Source: Chondrus crispus
Taxonomy: Eukaryota; Rhodophyta; Florideophyceae; Gigartinales; Gigartinaceae
DNA: 64,000 nucleotides
Direction of reading: 5' to 3'
Assembly: GCF_000350225.1 (NCBI RefSeq)
Contig: NW_005178734.1
Span: 597,266 to 661,265, forward strand
Made by a program: the position numbers and the translations under genes. Shown here piece after piece: positions 22,657 through 32,400 of this stretch. The notes below the pieces were generated by a model. It had not been told where the DNA came from and searched no databases. It worked only from the letters and a program-made list of their open reading frames with translations. Every line of letters starts with the position of its first letter. Positions within the stretch are counted from its first letter, which is position 1.

Positions 22657-23073
22657 TGTGGTATAACGGCAAACTATATTTAGATCTAGATTGGATCCCG
22701 CACTGTAGAGCCGGAGCTCTACAGTACGGACCCACACGTGTGCGCGACACGCACGTGTATTGTCAGCCCGATGCCTGACAGCGCTACAGTGCAGGCTGAC
22801 CCGCACTACAGTATCCCCCTACAGTACGTCGGTACTGTAGTGTTATGATAGAATACTTTGTACATTAAATACGCGAGCGACCGACGACGGAGGAAAAGGA
22901 CAAGCACGAGCTTGTCCACGACTCTCCGTCTAGGTCAGGTCTGCCGCTTACTCTACTAGAACGACCAGCCTACTCTAGTCCGTTCTAGGCAAGGGACCGC
23001 GCGGGCAAGGACGCGCCAGCACGCGAGCGAACCCGGATCCGCCTCCGCCCGTCGGTACTGGATCGTCTACCAG
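22657..23073 (+). mobile_element. 3' LTR of Gyp-1, truncated
   Basis: Matches 10641-11057 without gaps, then ends abruptly inside the LTR: the last 192 bp present in the 5' copy are missing. The break coincides with one arm of an inverted repeat (23071-23388), so the right end of the element was removed by rearrangement. Confidence 0.92.
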
Positions 23074-23388
23074 AGCTGGTGATTTGGTGTACCAGTTTTT
23101 GCATGGAGCTGGAAAGCCTCTCGTTTGTATGGGAAGGCAAACACCCTGTCAGGAAATAGTAACTCTGGATTACGTTTACTCTGCAGACATCTGTTTCCAA
23201 AATCTTACTTTGCTGGTGCAGCGGAATGTGAATTTGGCAGCCGGGAGAATTCATCTGAATTTTCCACATGAAAGAACGTTCTCTTCTGAGTTTTACTATT
23301 TAACATTCCATTATATCCCTGTATATGCAGAGAGCTCTTGGAAAAAAAACTGGTACCCTCACGATGCCGAACCAAATCACCAGCTCTG
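23071..23388. repeat. Foldback-like inverted repeat
   Basis: CAGAGCTGGTGATTTGGT at 23071-23088 is the exact reverse complement of 23371-23388. Just inside both arms a further GTACCAGTTTTT motif is also inverted, with different spacing. The outer arm overlaps the last three bases of the truncated Gyp-1 LTR. It may be a small foldback element or scar; no target duplication was found. Confidence 0.6.
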
Positions 23389-24053
23389 AAGAAACAGAGA
23401 ACAATCCACGCAATTTCTCAACTTTGTGTCCTATTGTCCAGAATCAATATTTTTATGACTCCTTTCTTGGAAAATACGCGCCCGCTAATGTACTGTACAA
23501 GGGTACAGTATACGCCTGGACAGACGAAAATCCAGTGTGGTAATCCCCTTGATTAGAATATATTATTGTGTCAGACCTCATTTAGACTTTACCTGATTTT
23601 GTTGTTAAGCTCAGAAACCGTCTTCAAAGCTAATAATGTATTCATTCTGTTCTTCGTTTCATGGTGGGAGTGGTTTGGCTGGTTGCTTCTTCATGACAGT
23701 TTAGTCGACATTTGTTTCCAAAATCGCTCCTGCGAATTAACTTCTATGTCCCCCTTCGTCCATGAAACATGTTGCTTGTGAAGCATTTCTAAATACGAAG
23801 GGCAGGTTCTTCTTATGTCATGAATCAGAGGCTTCGTTAGTTTTATCCAAGAACAGGCGAATTTGTCTGTGCAACCGTTTTCGTCTACGGTATTTGAGCG
23901 GGAAAGTTCTCGTGGAGTTTCTTTCATTCTTAAGCGTACCTAACGGAAATTTTGTCTCTTCCGTTACCCGCCTATATTACTCAAACTTATCCTCATCAGC
24001 CACAAGAGAACCTGGAACCTTTCTTGTTCTTCACAACTCCACCGTAACTTACC
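23389..24053. other. AT-rich flank upstream of the 24054 ORF
   Basis: No recognised gene. A 19-bp motif (GACAT, then TTGTTTCCAAAATC with one variable base) occurs at about 23187 and again at 23707 in the same orientation. The stretch before 24054 could contain the promoter of the small ORF there. Confidence 0.35.
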
Positions 24054-24548
24054 ATGACTTCCGTTGCGCAGGACTATGCCGAGTTTCACGTGCACACTGA
24101 GGCCTGTACCCCCACCCCATCCCGGAGTGAAAGGAAAGGTAACTTCCTGAAGAAATTTGAAATTATTAACAACGCTATTGCATCAATTAATTCGAAGCCT
24201 TCGCCGAACGGGAGCCGATTGCCGTTTCATGAAACGCTACCGACGAGAACTGCGCATGCTGGCTTGTCAGGGAATGCTCAAAATAATCTGGTGAAATTGT
24301 CTTCCCGGGTAAGCGAGAACGTCAGCGAGAAAGATTTGGATGAAGTTGTAGGAGTTGCGCATGATAAAACTAAAGGAAATCAGGGGACCTCTTCCCAAGA
24401 TGAAAGTCCTTGCAAGACTGAGGATCCTCCGGGGAGAAAGCACAGGGTTCGTTCATTGTGGTGGAAGAAATTTCTTGCTCTTGTCCGGAAAATTGGCGAG
24501 CGTTCTCCTCGCGTGAACACTCAGCGCGACGATATCAGCAAGGCATAA
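24054..24548 (+). CDS. Hypothetical 164-residue protein
   Basis: An ATG in the context ACCATGA opens a 164-codon frame ending TAA at 24546-24548. It lies in single-copy-looking sequence, not in an element. The protein is hydrophilic and Ser/Thr/Lys-rich without a signal peptide or membrane segment. Its C-terminus has a basic, aromatic stretch (RSLWWKKFLALVRKIGE) that could form an amphipathic helix. No family recognised. It may be a real intron-less host gene, a piece of a longer spliced gene or a chance frame; codon statistics and transcript data would decide. Confidence 0.35.
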   Translation: MTSVAQDYAEFHVHTEACTPTPSRSERKGNFLKKFEIINNAIASINSKPSPNGSRLPFHETLPTRTAHAGLSGNAQNNLVKLSSRVSENVSEKDLDEVVGVAHDKTKGNQGTSSQDESPCKTEDPPGRKHRVRSLWWKKFLALVRKIGERSPRVNTQRDDISKA

Positions 24549-26436
24549 TGGAAAAAGGTGCTGAAATAGAGAATCGTCGAACTGGGCAAGGAGCATCAGA
24601 GCTGTTTGATTTACACATCCAGACTCATGTACGGTATCGCAGATGGCAGCCATCACTGCACTCTCGGGGGAAATATCCTCTCCCCCGCCCCACTCCCGTC
24701 GCCAGCATTAGCCACCTCTACTTTCCTTTCCTGGCTCTGCGAGCCTCAGCAGTAATGTAATGTAAATGGAAGGATTTAGGGATCCTCCAAATGAAATAAC
24801 GGTCCAAGTTGAAATACGGTAAGACCCAACTAACTCTATCTATGAAAGCCCCTTGCCCTTGACCTTTTCTCTATGTGCTCACCAGGTTCGATCTTCACCG
24901 GCAGGCGCCTCAGCACCGGCAGGCGCCACAGCTCCTCCCCCGCACGGAGCGATACTACAGTATGAAAATTTAGTATAAACGATCGTTGTCCGTAGCGACA
25001 GCAAGTCCCTGGAGTGGTACCAGGCGTACCGATATAAAAACGACAGCCTGAACTCCGGATCATGAGTTGATGGTGACACTAGTGTCCTCGGTACAGACAC
25101 AGGCGCATTGTCTTCTGCATCGCGGTACCACTCGAAGGGTAGCAGGGATTCGCATACGCAAACGAAGCTCCATGAGCACCGTGGAACGCATGCAGCAATG
25201 CAGCCAGTCCCCCTAGTACCCATCACTCTATCTGCTGCATTCCTGAGTTGCAAGTGTATCGAAAGGCTTGAGTGCAGTTCAGCGTGCCTCTGGCTCTTAA
25301 TGCAGCTACTTCGTGCTCCATGTGAGATATTCGAATCGCGCACAATGTAAACTGATAGTGGAATCAACACCAATGGTGGTGGATGGTGGTGGATGGTGGT
25401 GAAGATGCTCGCTCATTTCTCTCACAACAAGAGAAGAGTGTCGTTGCATCCTGACAAACCGATTGATACTCACACTTTTTCAATTAACATCGCGCAGCCG
25501 CACTGTGTTGAAATCATCTAACAGGTCATTATTGCCGAATGGTGTGGCAAAAAAAAAAAAATCTCGCTAGGTTTCTTTCACCCGATTGCTGCCGAACTGC
25601 TATCCAAAAGGAGGTAACAAGTCACCTTGGCCCTGGCTCTGGCACCCAGTACTGTACGCACAATCAGGGATCTACCCGTTTACGTTGGGAGCTTGTGCGC
25701 ATGTGCGGATGCTGAAGGGATAGTTTGCACTCTTGCGCTGTGCAGTTGCGCAGGGCAGTATGATGTTGCGCATGGGCCCAGATCGCCACTCGGTCGCATT
25801 AATCGTAAGCAGCTTTGGTGTTTAAAATGTCCGAGCGACCAGCGAGAATGTGCTTAAATTCCAAGCAAGATCAACACCCAGAGACGAATCCATCCAAAGC
25901 ATGTGTCAAGAGAGTTCCGACACCAGTCTGGAATGCAAACATTCCACACCGTGTTAGAGTGACATTGCAGCACCGCGTAGGAGCCTCCCGCCTCTTGATA
26001 CCTCCCGATCCAGTCTAGCTGTATGTTACCGGCTCGCGTCACCTGCGCCACAGCATACAACAATACTCTCGCGACGGTAGACGGTACAGTTCTGTATCAC
26101 CTACACACTAGTTCAGTGTACTGTACTATGTTCAGTATGAGCAATATATACGTGTCATGTTCAGCAGTACCGCTTGAAAGAGTCCGCAGTTACCTCGTTA
26201 TTAGCACACGTGTACAAACTGTATACAGTAGTGCTGGAGTCGACAATGTATGTGAACGCTGCCGAACCTTTTCTCGTGGCAAATGCATATACAAGTCTCC
26301 TCACAGCTGTTGGAGATTATTCTTTAATTGTGCAAGAAGAGAGAAGAAGACGACTATGCCTTTTCTCTTCTTGCATACCACCAAAAATAACTTGTGAAAG
26401 GTCGTCGGACATTTGCTATTTGCAGATTACATATAT
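24549..26436. other. Intergenic region
   Basis: About 1.9 kb with only short, non-descript frames. Small repeats seen: CACCGGCAGGCGCC twice at 24896-24909 and 24914-24927, a GGTGGTGGAT microsatellite at 25375-25401, and an A-run near 25549-25561. No RNA gene or domain recognised. Confidence 0.5.
25375..25401 (+). repeat. GGTGGTGGAT microsatellite
   Basis: About 2.7 tandem copies of a 10-bp unit rich in GGT. Confidence 0.8.
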
Positions 26437-27876
26437 CAAGCAGCGCCGTGTCTGCCTGTGGCAATGTAGGGAGAAAATATAGAGTGCGGTTCACCATCAA
26501 CAAGGGCTTGGTCGAGCTCGGTTGGAGACTATCTCCATTAGACTGCTTGCGATTCTAGCTGTTTTTGTGGGACCGAATGAACCTCGCCTGAGGGCATCGC
26601 TGCATTGATAGCATGGCCATAAGATGTAGGGGGAAATCGCATGATGAGTGCTCTATTCAGACAACCCCAACTCGCATGCATGTACCGTGGAAGAGGAGGA
26701 GGACACTTTTCAATTGGAAAGAACGCCCAGCGGATCGAAAACCGCAGCTTCAACAAACTGGAATCTCTCGATTATTCTTATTCCTGACATCATGCGCTGT
26801 TGGTAGTCGGTAAGGACATGGCTGTAACCCTGCGTGCTCTTTGCAAAGGCGTGGGGAGTCCTGTTTTTGATTAGGGGGGCTGTGAGCAAGCGCGTGTAGG
26901 TACGCCATATGCACACTCCTGCATTTGTAGTTATTGCACCTGTGAACTCTCATCAGTACTTAAGCATAGGTCGGTGTGCGACAGATTTCGACCGCACAAA
27001 CCCACAACCTTCAACAACCTTCAGCAACAAACAAAGCAAAGACACTCTCTCGAATTTTCAACAAACTCCAAAATGTCTCGCAGCTTCATGTCTATCTTCG
27101 CTCTCTTCGCTCTCTTCGCTGTCATGTTTGTCCAGACCGAAGCTGCAACCTGCCCGTGTGTCTGCCGCACCAACGTTGATAGCGCCCTCGCCGAGTGCGG
27201 TCGCAGATTAAGCAGCTGCCGTGTCTATACCTGCAGCACCGGAGGCACGTCAGGTGCCTGCTGCTGCTACTAACAACAGTAATGCGAGTTGTGTATGTTG
27301 TGATGGAACTGGGATGTGCATTGAGAAGACTACCGCTTCGCTCTGGCGAGTTGTTTTTCTCCGCATTAACGGTTAGCCTACTCTTTGACGCCCTTCCAAT
27401 CGTACAGTAAACGAGAAGTGCTCCAGTCTTCGTTCATTTTCATTGTTTAATCGGTCTCTGATGTGTTGTCTTAGAGTAGAAGTTGGCGCAATGTGGCAAA
27501 TTCGGCGGAGTAGACGGGATAGCACAAGTCATATCCAGCTTAACTTCTCTTCAAAATTACGAAACGGAAGGGTTGTCCTTGTCGCAAGTCACGTTTTTTG
27601 TAGTTTTTATTTCAGCGTATCGTAACATTTCTGATGAAATAGCACCCATAACTCGCACTGGCGATGACAGGGGCGGGACCGGCCCTGGCCCCGCCCTACA
27701 CCTAGGCTGAGCATGTACGTTTCTTGATCTTTAGAAACGTGGATATACATCGATGGATTGTTGTTAACACCGACCCCAGAGAAGTTGTGTGGAAATAGAC
27801 AAAACAGTCCTGGTAGCTTGAGGTTGATGCAATAACACTATAGTATGACAGCATTACATTCACACCACGCTACGGC
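26437..27876 (+). repeat. Complete copy of the 1.44-kb peptide-gene segment
   Basis: Its left part (26437-27210) recurs in direct orientation at 4107-4875 and its right part (27079-27876) recurs inverted at 7023-7829. The two partial copies overlap only over about 130 bp around the gene start. The unit carries one gene with about 640 bp upstream and 600 bp downstream. No terminal repeats were seen at its ends, so it looks like a segmental duplication rather than a defined transposon. Confidence 0.8.
27073..27273 (+). CDS. Predicted secreted nine-cysteine peptide, 66 residues
   Basis: ATG 27073 (CCAAAATGTC context) to TAA 27271-27273. Residues 1-24 form a typical secretion signal: Met-Ser-Arg-Ser, then a hydrophobic core built of Phe-Ala-Leu units, ending Thr-Glu-Ala before Ala-Thr-Cys. 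The predicted mature peptide is about 42 residues with nine Cys: a CPCVC cluster at its start, single Cys in the middle (ECGRR, SSCRV, YTCST) and CCCY at the very end. Dense disulphide bonding and extracellular action are expected from composition; no known family was recognised and I do not assign an activity. Two damaged copies at 4738 and 7626 keep most residues, mainly the Cys. This is the only undamaged copy in the window. Confidence 0.75.
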   Translation: MSRSFMSIFALFALFAVMFVQTEAATCPCVCRTNVDSALAECGRRLSSCRVYTCSTGGTSGACCCY

Positions 27877-28144
27877 AATGGTGAGTTAGGGAAAGGGGGT
27901 AGCAAATTAGCAGTGGTAACGTCGACGAGAACTGAAGTCTTTTAACAATCTTGCGTTCATGAACCGGAGAAAAATGTGTCTCCTCTCTAGGGGGTGTTCT
28001 ATCTACGTTAGCTTAAGTAAACTTTCGCAATTACGTGTCAACAACGGAATTTCATGTCAGCTAAGCATGCGACTATGATAATCTACACAGAGTGGATTCG
28101 GATATGAATCTTCAATACTCCTCTCTCTTTCTCTCTTTTTTTTG
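27877..28144. other. Flank between the peptide-gene segment and Cop-D
   Basis: No gene seen. The right part, next to the Cop-D stop codon at 28145, is probably the 3' non-coding end or LTR of Cop-D, but no second copy is present to confirm it. Confidence 0.4.
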
Positions 28145-28708
28145 TCAACCCGTAAACTGAACAGTATCTCGGAACCTTGAGTCTTCGAGAGATATAGCAA
28201 TTTCTCCAGAGAAGAGAGTAAGTTGCAGAGCTTGACCGAGAGGGCTGTTCGCCTTGGTTTGAGGATTGCAAGATTGACTTTCCCAGGGATCCAAAAAATT
28301 CGATTCACTTTGAATGTTTCCAACTCATATCTGATCACACTGACATCAGCTCGAATGGACCTATCAACGGAGTTTCGGCATGCCGAGAGAGTGTTAAATA
28401 AATCTTTGGAGTCCACAGCAAGTAAGAGATCAATATGTATCCCGAAAAGAACTTGATAAGCCTAAACTAGAACCTTGGCTTAATCAATTGCTTCACTAGC
28501 AGCGAGTATCTCAGCTGCTCCGATAGATTTAACTGGTCATTTGGATTTGTGAGAAGACCATGACAGGGTGTGAAAGATCGAGCCCATCCTAAAATCACCA
28601 ACCAGATGTCCGGCAACAAATTCAAGCTGGCCAGGATCAGCTGAACGACTCGCGTCCGAAAATATCAAAACAGGAAGTCTGTACCGTTTTTCATCTTTCG
28701 GTCTCTTG
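28145..28708 (-). pseudogene. Cop-D: copia RNase H end, left part of a split element
   Basis: RNase H of a decayed copia-like Pol on the minus strand: FSDAS (first Asp), a GAAEILAASEAID stretch (Glu) and VDSKDLF (third Asp) are visible, followed by WIPGKVNLA. Several in-frame stops lie between the first and third motifs, and a frameshift near 28255 moves the natural C-terminus (PLGQALQLTLFSGEIAI) into another frame ending at a TGA at 28145-28147. The upstream half continues on the far side of Cop-C at 35305. Removing Cop-C and one copy of its target duplication restores a continuous reading frame at this point. Confidence 0.82.
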
Positions 28709-29312
28709 TGTAGTTAGACTGATGCTAATGAACCTGGCGGAGCAGAACCCACGTCGCCTCTCGTTGCGCGGTGAAGGGGGATCGGTAGAGGGTAGAGAAC
28801 CGGGAAGAAAAAGTAAACAAAGAGATTGAGAGGAATGGGAGCCTTTGAGGCTTCCGTATCGCTTTAATTAAGCAATACAGAAACTAGGCGTATCCGGGTT
28901 TTTTCTTCTTCTTCGCTAGAGAAAGATAAGTACTTAAACACTATCTGCATAGATAGCTGCGCCCCTTCATTCGTCCCTCTTCGCCCCAACTTTCTCGCCC
29001 TCCACGTCCAGCATGGCTGAGGGACTTTGCCAAGCCACATTTTCATTCCAACACAACCCGTCTGTCGCAATCCCTGCATTCCTCCCTATTTCCAGGTACT
29101 TCTAGGCAGAATTGCGCCCGGTTGAGTGTCATGCCCGTTGGGCACCGCCACTTTCTGTCCGCAGTGGAGCGTGCCCCCTCCGGCCCGACTGGCCTTACAG
29201 CGGTCCCATCTGCTACTGTAATTGACTCCACGTGTCCACCTGTCTTACTATCATACGCACCGTTCTTTTTCCAACCGTTGTACAGTAGCATCAACGTGCG
29301 GCTCCACGAACA
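28709..29312 (-). mobile_element. 3' LTR of Cop-C
   Basis: 604 bp, identical by eye to 34696-35299. On the minus strand it is preceded by an A-rich purine run (GAAAAAAATGG, about 29315-29325), a plausible polypurine tract. Confidence 0.93.
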
Positions 29313-29455
29313 CAGCCATTTTTTTCATGTCCGAAAACCGGGCACGCCAAAACACAGGCGAAGTTCATCATTTCACCATCGCAATGCATCTTCACTCTAT
29401 CATCCGAGTATTGAATCCGACCGCTGGTACACACGCTATGGCAGGCATAGCACTA

Positions 29456-32400
29456 TTACATTCTACTGCGCACAACCCACTGAGTTGGATGCACCGTCAT
29501 CTTCCCAGCCATCATGTCAACCAGGGCCTTGCTCTGCACAATCTTTGTCATGGCATCTGCCGGGTTGTCGGATCCCGCGACGTGGGCAACGCCATCAATG
29601 TCCCTCCGGCGATACGCTTGCCGTATCGCGGCCATGTCAATCATGAGCCTCCTTTCAGCACTGTAGGAGTTCCTCGTGATCATATCAAACAGTCCTCTGG
29701 AGTCGGTGAGCATATACAGCGGCAAATTGCGGCGAGTAATCTTCTTCATGTCGTATTTCAGCGCAAACCCAGCTTCAAACCCTGCCGTGAATGCCATAAT
29801 TTCACCGCCAAGAGAGGAATGCGTAACCCGGCGACACTTGCGACTCGCGTACTCGACAATGTTCGCCCTTCCTGCATTGTCCGTTACCGCGATTACGAAC
29901 CCAATTTGGGATGACAGATCTTCATTGTTCCCAAGCGCGGCGTCCGTGAACACCATGATCGAGGCTGAGTCAAGGTCCACACTTGGCATTACGATGCCCA
30001 ATTTGGGGCATTTTTGCACATGAGCCACGACCTTATTCACACCCTTCACTGCAGTGTCGTCGAAGGTGCTATCCTTCACCTGGGCCAACTTTGCAACGGC
30101 ACAGAGAACATCAGGCCTAGAATTTGTCAGCCAGGCCAGCTTGGCCCTTGCTGACCTCAATTCCTGGTACGTTGCCCCCTTGTCCATCTTTGCTAACGTC
30201 TGCGCGTAATCGCATTGGCTCAGTACAAAGCCCCCCTGTACGTTCCTATCCACATGTATCCCGGCAAAAACTATCCCTTCTCGCGTGCGTGCCTTGCTTC
30301 TGAACATCTTGACTGTCTTTCCCGTGTGCTCGAAGAAAGCCTGTGTTCCACACTGGAGAGTATCGTCGACTACAATTCCAGACAGCCCACAAAGCTCGCC
30401 CTTACTGCGCCGAAAATACAAGCTCAGATCTCCCGTCGTTGGCACCATCCCCAAGTCGCGAACATGATGACGCGAATTTGTGGATCCCCAATAATCGCCG
30501 GAATCGGCGAGTCCATAGAGCGGTTTCACAAGCCGCAGCAACTGTCCCTTGGGAAATTTTAACTCTGGAGGCGGGCGGAGGAAAACATTTCTCTGCAGAG
30601 GACTATCAGACTGCAAATAAGCCTGGGTGATGTCATGGGACCAGACATCAAAACCGAACATACCAGCGATGCAGACGATCAGCCTTGTTGAACGTTGATG
30701 AAGCGTGGTCGAATCATGCACAACGTTGAATTTCTCTTTGTCTGTATGCCCTTGAACAACCAACCGAGCCTTAGCGAATTCCTGTTCTGTTCCTGCATGC
30801 TTGAGTGACAAAGCGAATCGTGAGCCCATTACGTTGGCGCCCTCAGGTAAACTTGATCCATCTACTCTTTCCCAGGTCTGCATGTCTTCCAGTCCCTTTA
30901 TCTCTTTATCTCGTGCATCATGAAATCGCTCCTCCTTTCCCCTCGGATCCCCTATAGGTAAAACCTCGGTGAGATGTGTGTATTGCTCCGAACCCGAACC
31001 ATATCCACTGTAGAGCAAGTCGTCTTCTCTGTCATGCCATTCGTGCATGTGCTCTTCGTAGTCTGGATCTCGTTCTACATCATCAGGCTCCGACCACGAC
31101 TGCTCGCTTTCCTCTGTTTCCGATTCGGACTCCGGTGCATTGTCCATGCCCGTGTTGTCACGTTCTCCCTCCTCCTGCTTGCTCGCTTCAATGTCATCTA
31201 CAGTATAGGGCTTAATACTGGATGCACTAAACTCCCGCGGCTTATGTCGCTCGTCGAGCACAGTAATCAACTTTCCTTCGATCTTGAGGACAGAGTAGGG
31301 TCCAGTCCATGAGCTAGAACGTCCCTTGACTCCCTTCCTCCACACTAGCACAGGATCTCCTTCTGTGAGTGTCATATGCGCTGCCTTGGACGCTCGCTTC
31401 CTGAGGACTGTTTTCATGCGGAGGCGTGCTGTGATTGCCTCCATCTCATTACGGGCAGTCTGCATCATCAACAACCTTTCCTCTTGGCTTGATAGACTTC
31501 CCGTAGCCGCTGAGACTCTGGGTACGACACCGAATAACAACAAGCTTGGTACGAGACCCTCTGGCCCTAACGTATCGTTCATGCCCTTGTTTGCCAAAGC
31601 TAGAATCACCTCCTTACTATGTCCGGGGTAGTTGGCTAGAACCTTGTTGTAGATCCTCCTCAATGGGTCGTGATATCTTTCACCAACGCCCATTGAGTTG
31701 CTGCTTTCCACCCCGGCAATCTCCACAGCTACTCCGACTTCCGAGGTCATCTTATTCCACTTTCTACTCGTGAAGACCGATCCTGCATCGGCCTTAAGGA
31801 TATCAGGGTAGCCGACGTATGTTGACACCCAACATAACAAGAATGTCTGCCATACTTGCTCGATGCTTTCCCCTTCCAAAAACCTGGCCGCGGAGTAGTG
31901 CGTATCCTTGTCGATCACATGAAGAACCGGCTTGCTGTGTATCCACATCAGGTCTAGTATTACTGTACGGTTAAATACTATCCCATCAGAGATAGACGCG
32001 GTAAATCTTCTGGGCTTTGGGGCACTAAACTGACAGGTATTGCACCTTTTGGATATATCTTCCAGCATCTGTCTCACCTGCGGCGTGGCATCCTCTAATT
32101 TGGCACGTTTGATGAGATTGAACATCTTATCAGTAGAGGGATGGAAGAACCCATGGTGCATTTTCAGAAGCTCGGGCATTGTGAAGAGCACTTCCTTCGT
32201 CCAGCGGTAGTACATGTGCCCTCCATGTCGCGTCAAAGGGATTGCCCATTGCAACTTGTCATGGACCAGGAGATTCCGTACGTTGTTTATGTACAGGCTG
32301 AACTTGTCCAGAGCGTCCAGTCCAATCAAGAGCGGAATATTGGCTGCTACTATGTCCACCCTGATCTCGATGAAAGCATCCCCTGGGGTAGGTATACGCA

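Larger units (their letters stand above)
10641..23073 (+). mobile_element. Gyp-1: Ty3/gypsy chromovirus with antisense ORF
   Basis: LTR retrotransposon of about 12.4 kb: 5' LTR, primer-binding site, gag, pol ending in a chromodomain, a long non-coding stretch, an antisense ORF and a truncated 3' LTR. The two LTR copies align without gaps over 417 bp with about five substitutions by eye (about 1.2%). No matching target duplication exists: the left flank is Cop-B and the right end of the 3' LTR is lost. The body is much GC-richer than the sequence to its right. Confidence 0.93.

Noticed and set aside
10641..23073. RIP-like C-to-T mutation as the cause of the stops
   Set aside because: Compared with homologues the stops arise from mixed changes (TAC to TAG, GAG to TAG three times in Gyp-2, AAG to TAG, TGG to TAG, CGA to TGA); there is no consistent C-to-T bias.
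28864..29079. 71-codon frame repeated identically at 34851-35066 as a gene
   Set aside because: Both copies lie in the two LTRs of Cop-C; duplication follows from the LTRs, and there is no independent evidence of coding.
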